Positions 54,701 through 63,304 are shown, counted from the first letter of the stretch. The stretch is DNA of 64,000 bases from Demequina sediminicola (GCF_000975055.1 NZ_BBRB01000007.1:1-64000), one strand, 5' to 3'. The notes: a model not told the origin generated them from the letters alone. Numbers and translations are program-made.

Positions 54701-54924
54701 TAGACCACTTTGACGCGATCTTGCGTGGCGCCAAGCCGCTTGACTGCCTTAGCCACGACACCCCGCGCAACCATGGTCTTGCCGAGCCCCACCTCGTCGG
54801 CGACGAGAAACTGGTCTACAGCATCGGCCGCGTCCCATAGCCGACTAAACGCATGCTCGACAGTGTCGCGTTGGAAGCCCTTCAACTGGGCCAATGGGTC
54901 AACGTTGTCACTCACTACGCTCAC
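51715..54924 (-). CDS. Large SNF2-like helicase of the DUF6361-PLD operon (Azaca-like)
   Basis: The 1,069-aa helicase has Walker A 'VADEVGLGKTMVARGVV' near residue 45, the box 'LVILDEFQNFKK' (DEFQ in place of DEAH) near 270, 'LMLSATPFSMYTLPGE' near 310, and a C-lobe with 'TTTSVGQEGLDFHAYSHAVV' and 'DMEQREGRVHRYKGHAIRKN' near 930-970. A GTG at 54924 overlaps the PLD gene by 17 bp; a GTG at 54915 is an alternative, and the open frame further upstream is only a shadow. It ends at the IS481 insertion site with its stop intact. With DUF6361 and PLD partners it matches the Azaca arrangement as I remember it. Confidence 0.85.
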   Translation of the reverse strand: MSVVSDNVDPLAQLKGFQRDTVEHAFSRLWDAADAVDQFLVADEVGLGKTMVARGVVAKAVKRLGATQDRVKVVYICSNQQIARQNLGRLSGGADVEVPHADRLTMLPRALSQLADKEVSFLSFTPGTSLEFGVSTGHMGERALVLAMLARGLRRPLTKRKGWLRYFQCGAGYENFSRQVQAIPADAVSDEVCEAYVQQLSGLPGTGTGSLLDEVQSCVSEFSHRGSVIPEELHSRRRRSIGRLRQTLAELAVDYLEPDLVILDEFQNFKKILPVAGTTSDGDSSEATRLMSKVLGGSSTKVLMLSATPFSMYTLPGESDGDSHHEDFLHTVSVLGGRAAASSVQENLRRVRRYLRTGEDFEDARQGHLAVEAELRRFMCRTERVVATADRNGMVEPRELGDVAVSAEDLERWNTLDKVATHLKSPDPLNFWKSAPYALNLMEKGSYVLRQRFEESVEAQDAELAQVLSGARGLLRGRELATYERVDPANGKMRALHQDVFGSEAWKVAWLPPALPYYELGGPFASQPIRKFTKRLVFSDLKATPRSISAVTSYEAERMAALQARAEFGDSTEMSTEYYKPTRPRLTYRVSPTGKVEYLPNLLLAYPSPTLAKLGDSRLVVQRVARDNNATAGDVLSCVAHDIAAELPPLGDRGTASSADRDWYMAGALLLDRANGHARTALADMERGAALVRDDQGRRKASPLGDNFVSYLTRMRELEGMTVAELREHLGPAPDDLEDMLAAIAVGGPAVCAARGLVRRGGQASDVGAEAFQMAEALRTTMNRRDIFLAVQRGALVDYWRDVLRHCVDGCLQAVLDEYLHMLVEMEGLQQVEPSDTHRPLAEAASMAMTLRGGSLTFYEMQEVNGRIEPEPHSVGLHFAVRFGRASHEDQTAAYEGEVRAAFNSPFRPFVLTTTSVGQEGLDFHAYSHAVVHWNLPPNPVDMEQREGRVHRYKGHAIRKNIASRYAQVGLTSDEEPWDAMFTAAERDREPGTSELHPYWLYPDSEGAAIERYTPMFDLSREVNRSARLRESVAEYRLLLGQPRQSDYVGDLPERAGELMIDLRPAKRR

Positions 54925-56812
54925 GCCCGCCCCGTGCTTCCATGACTGCTTCCCACAGTGCCAGAAACCCGTCCGGAAGGTTCGCGTCACCATCGTCGTT
55001 CTCCACATCAGAGATGAACGATGCCACGCGGTCCAATGCCGCAGGGTCACGGCTGAAGGCACGCACCACATACTCGAAGAGCGGAGCATCGGGCGCGTCA
55101 CCTCCCCGCTCAGCGCCTGCGTCTCCCGCCTCGCCGCCCAAACGTGTCTGTCCCGATACGTCTAAGCCCAGACCGACTCCACGCGCAGGATCGCCCAAAA
55201 GGTAGGTGAGGTACTGCGTGACTGCGCCTTGGCCGTTGACTAGGCTACGCAAGGCCCTCCCGCGCCTATCGCCCAAGTTCCCGTGGAGCTCTGCACGGAC
55301 CACGCACCCACGCACCTGGTCGCCATCCGTGCCAGGGATGGTCGTCACGACGCGCACAAAGGGTGTCACGTCGTCCACTTCCATGGACCACCGCACGTGC
55401 GAATCGAGCCGCTGAGAAGCATGGACAGTGACCGGATGAATTTGCGTCGCGGCCGCCAGGCGCTGCTCTGCAGCCGTCCACTTCGCGTCCATCACCCACT
55501 CAACCATGACCTCGCTATCGTCTGCGGGCGACACGTGGAGGCGTGGCGCTGCGGCCGCGATGCGCTGATGGAGTTGCTCCAACTGCTTCTGCTCGACAAC
55601 GTTCTCCAGTGGTGTGCGCGCCTCAACCGTGACCTCGTCAAGCACCTCGGACAATCCACCATCACGACCATCGCCCAACACGGCCTCAACTCCACAGTCA
55701 CGCGTTGGTCCCCACAGAGCGACATCAAACTCCGTGCCGGACCTCCACGGGTACGACGTGAGATTGGCACTCCCCGTCACCGTCAGGGACGACCCATCGC
55801 CGTAGTCGACCACAAAAGTCTTCGCATGTAGCGGACCGCGGGGAACACCGAACAGTGCGTCCTCGCCTGGTTCCGCAGGATGCGCATTGTCGTGCGAGTC
55901 GTCTGAGCCAGAATCCTCCCCTTCACCGGGTGTCCACTGGGAGGAGGAGAGCACACGGGTGCTTGTCCACGACCCAAGTGCATCCGGGCCAAGTGATTCC
56001 AAGGAGTCCTGGCGAGAAATCAAAGTGTTATTGCGCGAGATGGACCCCAACGCCGCTACCGCCGGCGCCGTGAGGAAAGGACTAACAGCAAGCACTCGCT
56101 TAGCTCCTGGCAAGAACGGCCAGACATCGTCAAAGCCCAAACCAATCGGCAATAACACCCCATGGGTAAAAGGAGCCGGAGCAGCAAAGCGCAATGGTGC
56201 GACAGCGTCCGCGAGCGCCTCCACATTCGCGCGCTGTTTGGCCGAAGGCTCAACGAGGGCAGCCTGAGGCAATCTCCTCAGGAACTGAGCAAGAGGTGCC
56301 GCCTCGATTGTCCCGTCGGGATCCTCGTCGAGCACCAGAGCGGTATCCCAAGAATCATCACCCGTGATGTTGCGGCTGAGTACCACGAGCCTGTGGAGGA
56401 ACGCCGGACCATCCACCGCACCCGAATACGCCTCAAACCTCATGACCCAAATCTTGGGGTGGAACAGCGTCGGCGAGTCGTGGTCGGTCGACCCATTGGT
56501 CTCCACCACACAATCCTCAATGAAGGCAAGGAGCCTCCTGTCAGCGTTCACACGTGGGTGAATCGCACCCGCCTGGCAAAACACCGTCAGGTTCTCGGTA
56601 TGCCGCCGCAACGACTCGACCAGACGGACCTGATCCCGCATCGCGGCATCGACGGTATCGCCTACTTCATACATCGCGAACGCCAAGGGCGCAGTCATGA
56701 GCGTCGCTAGGTCGAGCGAATAGGTGGTTGCTACAGCGTTGACGACCCGGTACCCGGGGGGCGGTCGTAGCCCTTCCGTCAACAGCACTCGACTGTTCGG
56801 ATCAAGCGTCAT
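54908..56812 (-). CDS. Phospholipase D-like nuclease (Azaca-like operon)
   Basis: The 634-aa protein has two PLD half-sites: 'LFHPKIWVMRFE' with a later 'LSRNIT', and 'PLHAKTFVVDYGDGS' with 'VTGSANLTSYPW'. Two HxK motifs mean one active site can form within a single chain, so it is probably a nuclease rather than a lipase. The C-terminal 200 residues are unassigned. The start overlaps the DUF6361 stop by 4 bp and its stop overlaps the helicase start, so the three genes are tightly coupled. Confidence 0.85.
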   Translation of the reverse strand: MTLDPNSRVLLTEGLRPPPGYRVVNAVATTYSLDLATLMTAPLAFAMYEVGDTVDAAMRDQVRLVESLRRHTENLTVFCQAGAIHPRVNADRRLLAFIEDCVVETNGSTDHDSPTLFHPKIWVMRFEAYSGAVDGPAFLHRLVVLSRNITGDDSWDTALVLDEDPDGTIEAAPLAQFLRRLPQAALVEPSAKQRANVEALADAVAPLRFAAPAPFTHGVLLPIGLGFDDVWPFLPGAKRVLAVSPFLTAPAVAALGSISRNNTLISRQDSLESLGPDALGSWTSTRVLSSSQWTPGEGEDSGSDDSHDNAHPAEPGEDALFGVPRGPLHAKTFVVDYGDGSSLTVTGSANLTSYPWRSGTEFDVALWGPTRDCGVEAVLGDGRDGGLSEVLDEVTVEARTPLENVVEQKQLEQLHQRIAAAAPRLHVSPADDSEVMVEWVMDAKWTAAEQRLAAATQIHPVTVHASQRLDSHVRWSMEVDDVTPFVRVVTTIPGTDGDQVRGCVVRAELHGNLGDRRGRALRSLVNGQGAVTQYLTYLLGDPARGVGLGLDVSGQTRLGGEAGDAGAERGGDAPDAPLFEYVVRAFSRDPAALDRVASFISDVENDDGDANLPDGFLALWEAVMEARGGRERSE

Positions 56813-57936
56813 GAATTCAGTCCTGCCTCAATGTCAGCAAGATGTTTACGCGCGACTTCCCACCGGAAGGCCAACTGTCCGGGCCCCTCTTTCCCAGACC
56901 AGTTCTTCGCTACAGCCGAGTTACCGATCCGCTTGCGCTGCCCCTTAACCCTTGCCTCGCGATGAGTGACAAGTGTGACCATCTCCGGTGAGGGGGCGTC
57001 GTGCGTGAGATTGCCGACGGACCCCAGCCACCGCTCATAGAATTCCAGCGGCTGCAGTGCGTGAGCGTTCCTTTCGAGGATCTGGGCCGACCAACGCACA
57101 CGCTCATCCGCACCACTCAGATGCACTCCGACCTGCTCGCGCCACTCCGCGAAGTCTGCCAGCCTTGCAGCCTCATTCTCCTCGTTGCCTTGTTGCCGTG
57201 CCAAAACCACGTGATACGTGAGTGACGCACCCTTCATCGCCCAACTGAAACTCCGTGCGCCCATCACCATCGACTTCAGTTCCGACCCTGCATCGGCAAC
57301 TGCTGGGTGTTCCCACACCTGACCAGGCAAGTACTCCCTCGACGGTTGATCTACCAGATACGCGAGCATCGAACCTTGACACGTAGAACGGATGCGGGAT
57401 TGCAGGAAACTCGCTTCTCGTTCATGAAGGTCAAAAGTAAGTTTCGTAGGCACAGTCGAATATGGGATCTCGATGTCACGGAAAATGCTTGCACTATCCT
57501 CGTCCGGCACCCTCAACAAGGCATCCGCGCTAGCCCCATTTGGGAGAATCCCCCACCGCGACAACGCAGACCAATACAGCGAATACGGCAACTGCTTCAC
57601 CGGCTCTTCCCGAGTCACACCAACAATGCCGTCACCGGCTTGTCCCGCCATGAGCGCCTTACGCAGATCCTGATGCAGTCCCCGGAACTTTTGCTCGCGC
57701 TCTCGAACAGTGGGGCGCTGACGCGCAAAAGCCAGGAGCCATGGCACGAAGATCACGTAGCGCAAACGCGTATGGAGGTACGAGGTACCAGGAAAAAGTG
57801 CGTCTGAGACCACATCACGGACACGACCCACACCCATTTCGTCGAGCGTCCCCGGCTCTTTGAGTGAGCTCAAGAATTCGAGTACAGAGCGACGCTGGGA
57901 ATCATCGGCATCAAGCCAGCCGAACGTTGATGGCAT
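56809..57936 (-). CDS. DUF6361 family protein (Azaca-like operon)
   Basis: The 375-aa protein opens with 'STFGWLDADDSQRRSVLEFL' and contains 'GVGRVRDVVSDALFPGTSYL' followed by a hydrophobic 'RYVIFVPWLLAFA' segment, features I associate with DUF6361. Its biochemical role is unknown to me. The ATG at 57936 starts the three-gene operon; the promoter should lie in the 186 bp before the divergent CBS-HEPN gene. Its stop overlaps the PLD start as ATGA. Confidence 0.82.
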   Translation of the reverse strand: MPSTFGWLDADDSQRRSVLEFLSSLKEPGTLDEMGVGRVRDVVSDALFPGTSYLHTRLRYVIFVPWLLAFARQRPTVREREQKFRGLHQDLRKALMAGQAGDGIVGVTREEPVKQLPYSLYWSALSRWGILPNGASADALLRVPDEDSASIFRDIEIPYSTVPTKLTFDLHEREASFLQSRIRSTCQGSMLAYLVDQPSREYLPGQVWEHPAVADAGSELKSMVMGARSFSWAMKGASLTYHVVLARQQGNEENEAARLADFAEWREQVGVHLSGADERVRWSAQILERNAHALQPLEFYERWLGSVGNLTHDAPSPEMVTLVTHREARVKGQRKRIGNSAVAKNWSGKEGPGQLAFRWEVARKHLADIEAGLNS

Positions 57937-58122
57937 AGTGCGATTGTGGCCTATCCGCCGCAGATCTGAAACGGTTCCGCGATCGATCCGCCAAGACGTG
58001 GCGAAGCGATCCCCAGCAAATCGCTGGCCGCCTCGTTCATGCTAGTGATTTGCGTACGCGAGATTCTCCCCTAGACGGCTGCCGGTTGCCAGGTTAAAGA
58101 GTCCGCGGAAGCGGGACGCACC

Positions 58123-58794
58123 ATGGCGAAGTACCGGTTCGACGTCGCACCAGTAAATTCAGTGCCAGTCGATCGATATGTCACTCGCGAAGCTCTCGAA
58201 GCTTCCAGCGCAAACGTCATTGATGTCGCCAAACCCATCGACGAGGAGAGCACCCTCAAAGAGACCACGCCGCTTGCCTCAGCGCTCGAAAAACTCGCCG
58301 ATCGCGAGTACTACTTCGTACAGCACCGTCATCACGTTACGGGTCTTGTCACCCGTGCGGACCTCGCAAAGCCCGTCGTATCTCTCTTCGCACTGGGCCT
58401 CGTCCTGAGCCTCGAGTGAGGTCTCGACCGACTGATCGTACGAAGAGACGGCGACCAGTTCCTCCGGCACCTAAGTTCAGCTCGCGCCGCTCACGTCGAA
58501 GCGGTGTTTTGTACCCGCGAGGAAACAAACACCGAAACCTCGCTGGAGAACTGCCTCAACCTCGAAGACCGACTCACGCTCGCGGAAAAACTCCACCTTC
58601 ATGAACTGCTGGGCTTCGCCTCGGTCCGCCAGCTACGAAGGTGGAGCAAAGAACTCAAGCCGTTTAGAAACGCAGTGGCACACGGCTCAGGGGTACTGGA
58701 TGCTAAGCCTGACCCCGTCGACGCCATTGAGTTCATGGTCGATCTACGATGCCGATGTGAAATGGTCTGGGAGCACGTCGAGCCCAACAACTAG
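58123..58794 (+). pseudogene. CBS-HEPN protein interrupted by one in-frame TGA
   Basis: One reading frame runs from an ATG at 58123 to a stop after 58791 with a single TGA at 58417-58419 (codon 99). The N-terminal part is CBS-like ('TPLASALEKLADREYYFVQH', 'VTGLVTRADLAKPVVSLFAL'). Directly after the TGA the same frame continues 'GLDRLIVRRDGDQFLRHLSS' and ends with a HEPN-like helical domain carrying 'FRNAVAHG', an R-X4-H RNase motif. Open frame on both sides argues for a recent nonsense change or a sequencing error. A GTG at 58504 could give the HEPN part alone. Intact it would encode about 222 aa. Confidence 0.75.
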
Positions 58795-58987
58795 CGCGCT
58801 AGCGCACCTAAACTTCCCCGGCGCCCTTCCCATAGACGAGCCCATGCGACGTTGCCCCACTTTCAGTTCCAACCGAAACGGGGACAGCGAGGTTCCGGGT
58901 ATCACGCCCACGGCGATAGGCATCCAGCAAGAATGTTTCGACGAATGCCATGACCATGTTCACCAGGCCTTATGCCATGCTCAATCC

Positions 58988-59683
58988 ATGACGGTTCTAG
59001 GACTCGACTCTTGCAAGGGCGGCTGGGTTGTTGTCGCAGCCAACGATGAAGGCGTTATTGACATTGGCATCGCCCCCGACGTAGGGACTGCCGTCGACCG
59101 AGGGCGCGAGCGCTGGGGCGCCTCAACCGTCGTGATCGATATCCCCATCGGACTACCAGACTCATCGACGCGGGCAACCGAACGCGCCGCGCGCGAACGC
59201 CTCGGCCCATTGCGGAGCTCCGTGTTCGACGTCCCCATCCGGGAGTCCGTACACGCCCCGACTCGGCTGGAAGCCGACCGGATCTCACGAGCGCGCGCCG
59301 GACGCGGCGTGGGAGCCCAGTCTTTTGCTCTGTCTCCAAAGATCATTGAGGTCGATACCTACGTCCGCGAGCTCATGCCCTCGGATATCGATGTGCGCGA
59401 AGGACACCCTGAGGTCTCCTTTGCACAACTGCACGGTGGCCCGCTCGACGCGAGCAAGAAGACGCTGAAGGGAGCGCTTCTTCGCCATTCGCTGCTCGCG
59501 CGCGCAGGGCTCTCTGTCCCACTGGATGCGGAACTCACCCTCAAAGGCACGGGCTTCGACGATGTCTTTGACGCCGCCGTCATGGCCTGGACCGCACTGC
59601 GTATCGCTAGCGGAGATGCCGCGGCGATTGTCGATCCCCCGGAACACTTCTCCGACGGGATCGAATGCTCGATGTGGGTGTGA
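58988..59683 (+). CDS. DUF429 family protein (predicted RNase H-like fold)
   Basis: The 231-aa protein opens with 'VLGLDSCKGGWVVVA', the Asp-Gly-Trp pattern that starts DUF429 proteins, then 'STVVIDIPIGLPD', 'RERLGPLRSSVFDVP', 'VREGHPEVSFAQL' and the final 'GTGFDDVFDAAVMAWTALRI'. The acidic residues at these places fit an RNase H-like nuclease site, but activity is not established. The ATG at 58988 is chosen because the motif starts at once; the longer upstream open frame is a shadow of the CBS-HEPN gene. It overlaps the next start. Confidence 0.85.
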   Translation: MTVLGLDSCKGGWVVVAANDEGVIDIGIAPDVGTAVDRGRERWGASTVVIDIPIGLPDSSTRATERAARERLGPLRSSVFDVPIRESVHAPTRLEADRISRARAGRGVGAQSFALSPKIIEVDTYVRELMPSDIDVREGHPEVSFAQLHGGPLDASKKTLKGALLRHSLLARAGLSVPLDAELTLKGTGFDDVFDAAVMAWTALRIASGDAAAIVDPPEHFSDGIECSMWV

Positions 59684-60687
59684 CTGTGACCGCGCTAGAA
59701 GCCACTCGCTGGAAACGTTACGGACACGACCGCCTCTACTTTTCGACCTTCGATGGCGAGAAGGTAGGGCACCTCAACCTCAACACAGGCGATTACCAGG
59801 ATGTCCCCGACGACCTGCTGATTCTTGTTGAGTCAGTCGCACACGACTGGTGCCTGCGCAACGAAGTCGCACCGCCAGGGGTACCGCTCGTCGACAGCGG
59901 CGTCGAAGCCTCGGTCCCGGATCACACCCCGCTGTCTGAGCCCGACGACACGGAGCCGCTCCAAGCATCGGCCGTCATGGAACCCCAACAGCCGCCTGCC
60001 CCTGACCAGGCTCCTGCCGCTGCCCCCATTGTGGAGACCGAACCTGGGTGGATTGACCTTGCTTCCAACCTCCCTGGTCACGGCTTGCGCATCGAGGCCG
60101 CCGCTGAGTGGGAGGCAGCTAAATCTCGCTCCAAGATCGCGGCATACGCCAACCGGTACGTGTTCAAAGAGCACACTCAGGAACGCGCGTGGCGGGCAGG
60201 GGCCGAGGGCGAAGAATACGTAGGCGCTCGGCTCAACAAGTTGCGAGACAAAGGCTGTCGCGTGCTCCACAGCGTTCCCGTGGGAACCAAGGGGTCAGAC
60301 ATAGACCATGTCGTGATAGGTCCCGGTGGCGTCTACACCGTCAACACCAAGAATCACTCCGGGAAGAAGATCTGGGTCGCGAAGTACCAGATGCGAGTTG
60401 ATGGAAGCCCCGTCCCGTATCTCAGAAACTCCCGACATGAGGCTTCGCGAGCCAAACGGCTTCTCGAGTCGCATGTCGATTTCGACGTTCCAGTCCTCGG
60501 GTGCGTTGTCGTCTTGACTGGATCGTTCGTGCCCGAGGTCACGTACAAACAGCAGCCCGACGACGTCCGCATCCTGGACAAGTGGGATGTTCCTCGGTGG
60601 TTCAAGCGCAGGGCGCGGATCCTTGAACCCGCGCAGGTCGATCATCTCTTTGAGGTGGCACGTCGCTCGACGACATGGACCGAGTGA
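59665..60687 (+). CDS. NERD-domain protein
   Basis: The 340-aa protein ends with a NERD (nuclease-related) domain: 'RAGAEGEEYVGARLNKLRDK', 'LHSVPVGTKGSDIDHVVIGP' and 'GGVYTVNTKNHSGKKIWV'. The conserved Glu, Asp and Lys sites of this PD-(D/E)XK relative are present. The first 160 residues are a small beta part and a Pro/Glu/Ala-rich linker. The ATG at 59665 overlaps the DUF429 gene by 19 bp; a GTG at 59680 overlapping by 4 bp is equally possible. The role is unknown. Confidence 0.85.
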   Translation: MLDVGVTVTALEATRWKRYGHDRLYFSTFDGEKVGHLNLNTGDYQDVPDDLLILVESVAHDWCLRNEVAPPGVPLVDSGVEASVPDHTPLSEPDDTEPLQASAVMEPQQPPAPDQAPAAAPIVETEPGWIDLASNLPGHGLRIEAAAEWEAAKSRSKIAAYANRYVFKEHTQERAWRAGAEGEEYVGARLNKLRDKGCRVLHSVPVGTKGSDIDHVVIGPGGVYTVNTKNHSGKKIWVAKYQMRVDGSPVPYLRNSRHEASRAKRLLESHVDFDVPVLGCVVVLTGSFVPEVTYKQQPDDVRILDKWDVPRWFKRRARILEPAQVDHLFEVARRSTTWTE

Positions 60688-60815
60688 CTGCGGAAGGAAG
60701 CCATCCTCAGCCGCATTACAGTGCATGCATTTCCGTTGCGTCAGTGCCTGCAGGTAGATTGCGCTAGCAAGCGTCGCACGTACATGCGGCCATAAGTCTG
60801 AGGGGACTTTCTCAC

Positions 60816-61445
60816 ATGAAATTCGCGATTCGCATCGCCACCATCGTTGTCTGCATCATCCTCGGCGGCATAGCCACGCTATGGGCGGTCAGCGCCGTTC
60901 CGGCATTCGGCGCATTGACGTCCACTCAGGAGAGTCAAGACACACAGATCGTCAATGCGGTCTCACGCAACAGTGAAGTGGCACTCGTGACATTGGGAAT
61001 TGAAGGCATCTCGGAGAGCCGGGCCGAAAGCAAAGTCTTTGGCGTCGATATCCCGGGGAGCGAACGCGTCACCTTCATCCGCTACGGATTCAACGCCAAA
61101 CTTGGAATCGATGGCGACAAGGTGGAAGTCACTCCCACCGGCGAGAACAGCTACACCATTAGCATCCCCGAATTCTCGTTCATTGGGCACGATGACATCA
61201 CTTTTGAGCTCGCAGCAGAAGATAACGGCGTGCTGAGTTGGGTCACTGCTGAGGTTGATCAACTCGACATCGTCAACGACGTTCTCGACGACGAAAAGCA
61301 GCTTGCGCATGTCGAGTCGAACACCGAGATGCTCAAGGAACAGGCTCAGTCGTTCTATGAGGGCATCATTTTGAGCATCAACCCCGAAATCGAACTCGAC
61401 TTCACCTTCGCCGAGCCTGCCTCGGGTGAAGCAACCGTCGGCTAG
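60816..61445 (+). CDS. Hypothetical exported or membrane-anchored protein
   Basis: The 209-aa protein has an N-terminal hydrophobic helix ('IATIVVCIILGGIATLWAVS') and then an acidic soluble domain with alternating strands ('YGFNAKLGIDGDKVEVTPTG', 'ISIPEFSFIGHDDITFELA'). It resembles DUF4230-type proteins only loosely and I do not assign a family. A GAGGGG element lies about 12 nt before the ATG. It stands alone between NERD and oxidoreductase genes. Confidence 0.7.
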   Translation: MKFAIRIATIVVCIILGGIATLWAVSAVPAFGALTSTQESQDTQIVNAVSRNSEVALVTLGIEGISESRAESKVFGVDIPGSERVTFIRYGFNAKLGIDGDKVEVTPTGENSYTISIPEFSFIGHDDITFELAAEDNGVLSWVTAEVDQLDIVNDVLDDEKQLAHVESNTEMLKEQAQSFYEGIILSINPEIELDFTFAEPASGEATVG

Positions 61446-61651
61446 ATCGAGCCCCAGGGCCACGCACTCTCCTGCTAGGCCGCATGCTCCGCACGTCGTA
61501 CCCCAGTTGCCGCACCACGTCGGCATCGATGGATCGTGAGCGCCGACCAAAGGAATGCGAACGCGCGTGCCACCGTTGGCGTAGGTAACACCCGCACCCC
61601 GCGCCCCAACCGGGCCGGCATGCGTTGACTCCCACAAGGAAGGCATTACCC

Positions 61652-62629
61652 ATGCGCGCACTCATCCAGCACCAGTTCGGCGATCCCACGGAGGTTCTTG
61701 CCGTCGAGGACACCGCCACCCCTGAGCCTGGACCAGGCCAGGTGCGTGTGCGCCTGCTGATGTCTCCGATTCACAATCACGACCTGTGGACGGTCACTGG
61801 CAACTATGGCTTCAAGCCTGAGATGCCTGCCCGCGCTGGAACTGAGGCTGTGGGTGTCGTGGATGCGCTTGGCGAGGGCGTGACCCACCTTGAGGTTGGC
61901 CAGCGTGTTGCGACCGGCGGCACGTTTGGCGTGTGGGCCGAGCAGTTCGTGGCCGATGCGGCTGGCCTGCTCCCGGTTCCCGAGGGCGTGCCGGACGAGG
62001 TCGCATCGCAGTTGGTCTCGATGCCGTTCTCTGCGATCAGCCTGCTCGATCAGTTGAACTTGGACGAGGGTGACTGGCTCATTCAGAACGCTGCCAATGG
62101 TGCTGTGGGACGACTTGTTGCTCAGTTGGCAAAGGGCCGCGGCATCAACGTGGTCGGTTTGGTCCGCCGTAGCGCTGGCATCGATGAGTTGGCTTCCCAG
62201 GGCATTGACCGGATTGTCGCGACCGATTCCGAGGGTTGGCAGGATCGCGTTGCCGAGATCACTGGCGGTGCTCCTTTGAAGGTCGGCATCGAGTCTGTCG
62301 GTGGCGCTTCCGCTGGAGACGTCCTTTCCCAGTTGGCTGAGAACGGCGAACTCGTCATCTTTGGCGCCATGGGCTCGTCCACGCTGGAACTCAAGTCTGG
62401 CGATGTGATCTTCAAGCAGGCAACCGTGCGCGGGTTCTGGGGCAGCAAGGTCGCAGGGACGATGCCGGCGGAGGACCGCGGACGCCTCATGCAGGAACTC
62501 ATGGCACGTCTGGCGGACGGCACCATCACTCTTCCGGCAGCGGCGACATTCTCGCTGGACCAGGTGGCAGACGCCACACGCGCGCACTTCACCCCTGGCC
62601 GCGCGGGCAAGATCCTGCTCAAGCCGTAA
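61652..62629 (+). CDS. MDR-superfamily zinc-free oxidoreductase (quinone/enoyl reductase type)
   Basis: The 325-aa enzyme is an NADPH-type medium-chain dehydrogenase. The N-terminal GroES-like domain has 'PIHNHDLWTVTGNYG' and 'PARAGTEAVGVVDALGEGVT'. The nucleotide-binding part has 'NAANGAVGRLVAQLAKGRGI' and 'ESVGGASAGDVL'. It lacks the structural zinc Cys cluster, and the substrate loop resembles 2-enoyl thioester reductases. The ATG at 61652 has an AAGGAAGG site; an upstream in-frame ATG at 61625 does not. Confidence 0.85.
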   Translation: MRALIQHQFGDPTEVLAVEDTATPEPGPGQVRVRLLMSPIHNHDLWTVTGNYGFKPEMPARAGTEAVGVVDALGEGVTHLEVGQRVATGGTFGVWAEQFVADAAGLLPVPEGVPDEVASQLVSMPFSAISLLDQLNLDEGDWLIQNAANGAVGRLVAQLAKGRGINVVGLVRRSAGIDELASQGIDRIVATDSEGWQDRVAEITGGAPLKVGIESVGGASAGDVLSQLAENGELVIFGAMGSSTLELKSGDVIFKQATVRGFWGSKVAGTMPAEDRGRLMQELMARLADGTITLPAAATFSLDQVADATRAHFTPGRAGKILLKP

Positions 62630-62638
62630 GGACGCGAT

Positions 62639-62667
62639 GTACCGGGCGGGCAGGGCTCGCCCGGTAC
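62639..62667. terminator. Bidirectional stem-loop terminator
   Basis: GTACCGGGCG (62639-62648) and CGCCCGGTAC (62658-62667) form a perfect 10-bp stem with a 9-nt loop between two convergent genes. No T-run is present on either side, as is common in this group. Confidence 0.8.
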
Positions 62668-62678
62668 CGCGGGCACCT

Positions 62679-62888
62679 TTACCTCGTAACGAAAAGGTAG
62701 AACTGCCGCGAAGCCATGGTGAGGAAGAACAGTGTCACGAGCCCGGGAAGGATCCAGCTACCGGTCTCCCACACACCCCAGTTGAAGAACACCAAGAAGG
62801 CTAGTCCGATGCTGTAGAGCGCAAGCCATCCCGGCCGGTAAACGCTCCAGGCCCCTCCCCTGGCAGGTGGCGCGGTGTCATTCTCCAT
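62679..62888 (-). CDS. Small two-helix membrane protein
   Basis: The 69-aa protein has a short polar N-terminus and two membrane helices ('WLALYSIGLAFLVFFNWGVW' and 'WILPGLVTLFFLTMASRQF'). The ATG at 62888 is supported by a GAGGGGG site about 8 nt upstream. I do not recognise the family. It follows the 75-aa membrane gene on the same strand. Confidence 0.65.
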   Translation of the reverse strand: MENDTAPPARGGAWSVYRPGWLALYSIGLAFLVFFNWGVWETGSWILPGLVTLFFLTMASRQFYLFVTR

Positions 62889-62955
62889 GCGTGTTTCCCC
62901 CTCGTGGCATCGGCCGTCTAACTCAGCGTTGTGGCGCACGTTCACGTGCTCGCCA

Positions 62956-63180
62956 TCAACTGTCTGACGACACGGCTTTCAAGAGCGCGACCAGCGCCCA
63001 CACCAGAACGTACAACACCAGCACAACCCAGACCCACACATGCGAGAAGACGTTGACGACCTCGCTGGGGACAAGCACCTCGACGGCGATGAGGGCGGCC
63101 ACCAGCACACCAAACATCGGTGCGGCGCGACGGAAACCGTCTGCCCAGATGTGGGACCGGGGCTTCACCGACTGCTGCAT
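62956..63180 (-). CDS. Small membrane protein
   Basis: The 74-aa protein carries two hydrophobic stretches ('FGVLVAALIAVEVLV' and 'VWVWVVLVLYVLVWALVALL'). The ATG at 63180 has GGAG upstream; a GTG one codon earlier is also in frame. No family is recognised. It shares orientation with its two neighbours and may form a small transcript with the 69-aa gene. Confidence 0.6.
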   Translation of the reverse strand: MQQSVKPRSHIWADGFRRAAPMFGVLVAALIAVEVLVPSEVVNVFSHVWVWVVLVLYVLVWALVALLKAVSSDS

Positions 63181-63304
63181 CACTACTCCATGGGTACAGA
63201 CATCAAGGGCAACTGCTGTTCAGGCTACCTGGCGTCATCCCAATACCCACGGTCCGCGCGGGCCCAAGTGAGAACACTCACACGCGCACGCTTAACCTCC
63301 GTCT

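Noticed and set aside
54925..55101. Extension of the Azaca-like helicase to an ATG at 55101
   Set aside because: The added 59 residues are Arg/Ser/Trp-rich shadow sequence inside the PLD gene. GTG starts at 54924 or 54915 give the normal coupling.
54908..56812. The PLD gene as the DrmC of the large operon
   Set aside because: It lies in another operon on the opposite strand, coupled to DUF6361 and its own helicase.
58417..58419. TGA read as selenocysteine
   Set aside because: No Cys-type site is expected at this point of a CBS domain and no selenocysteine insertion hairpin was seen next to it. A nonsense change is simpler.
60689..60715. Possible terminator after the NERD gene (TGCGG...CCGCA with an inner GGA/TCC)
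   Set aside because: The stem is broken by mismatches and too weak to call.
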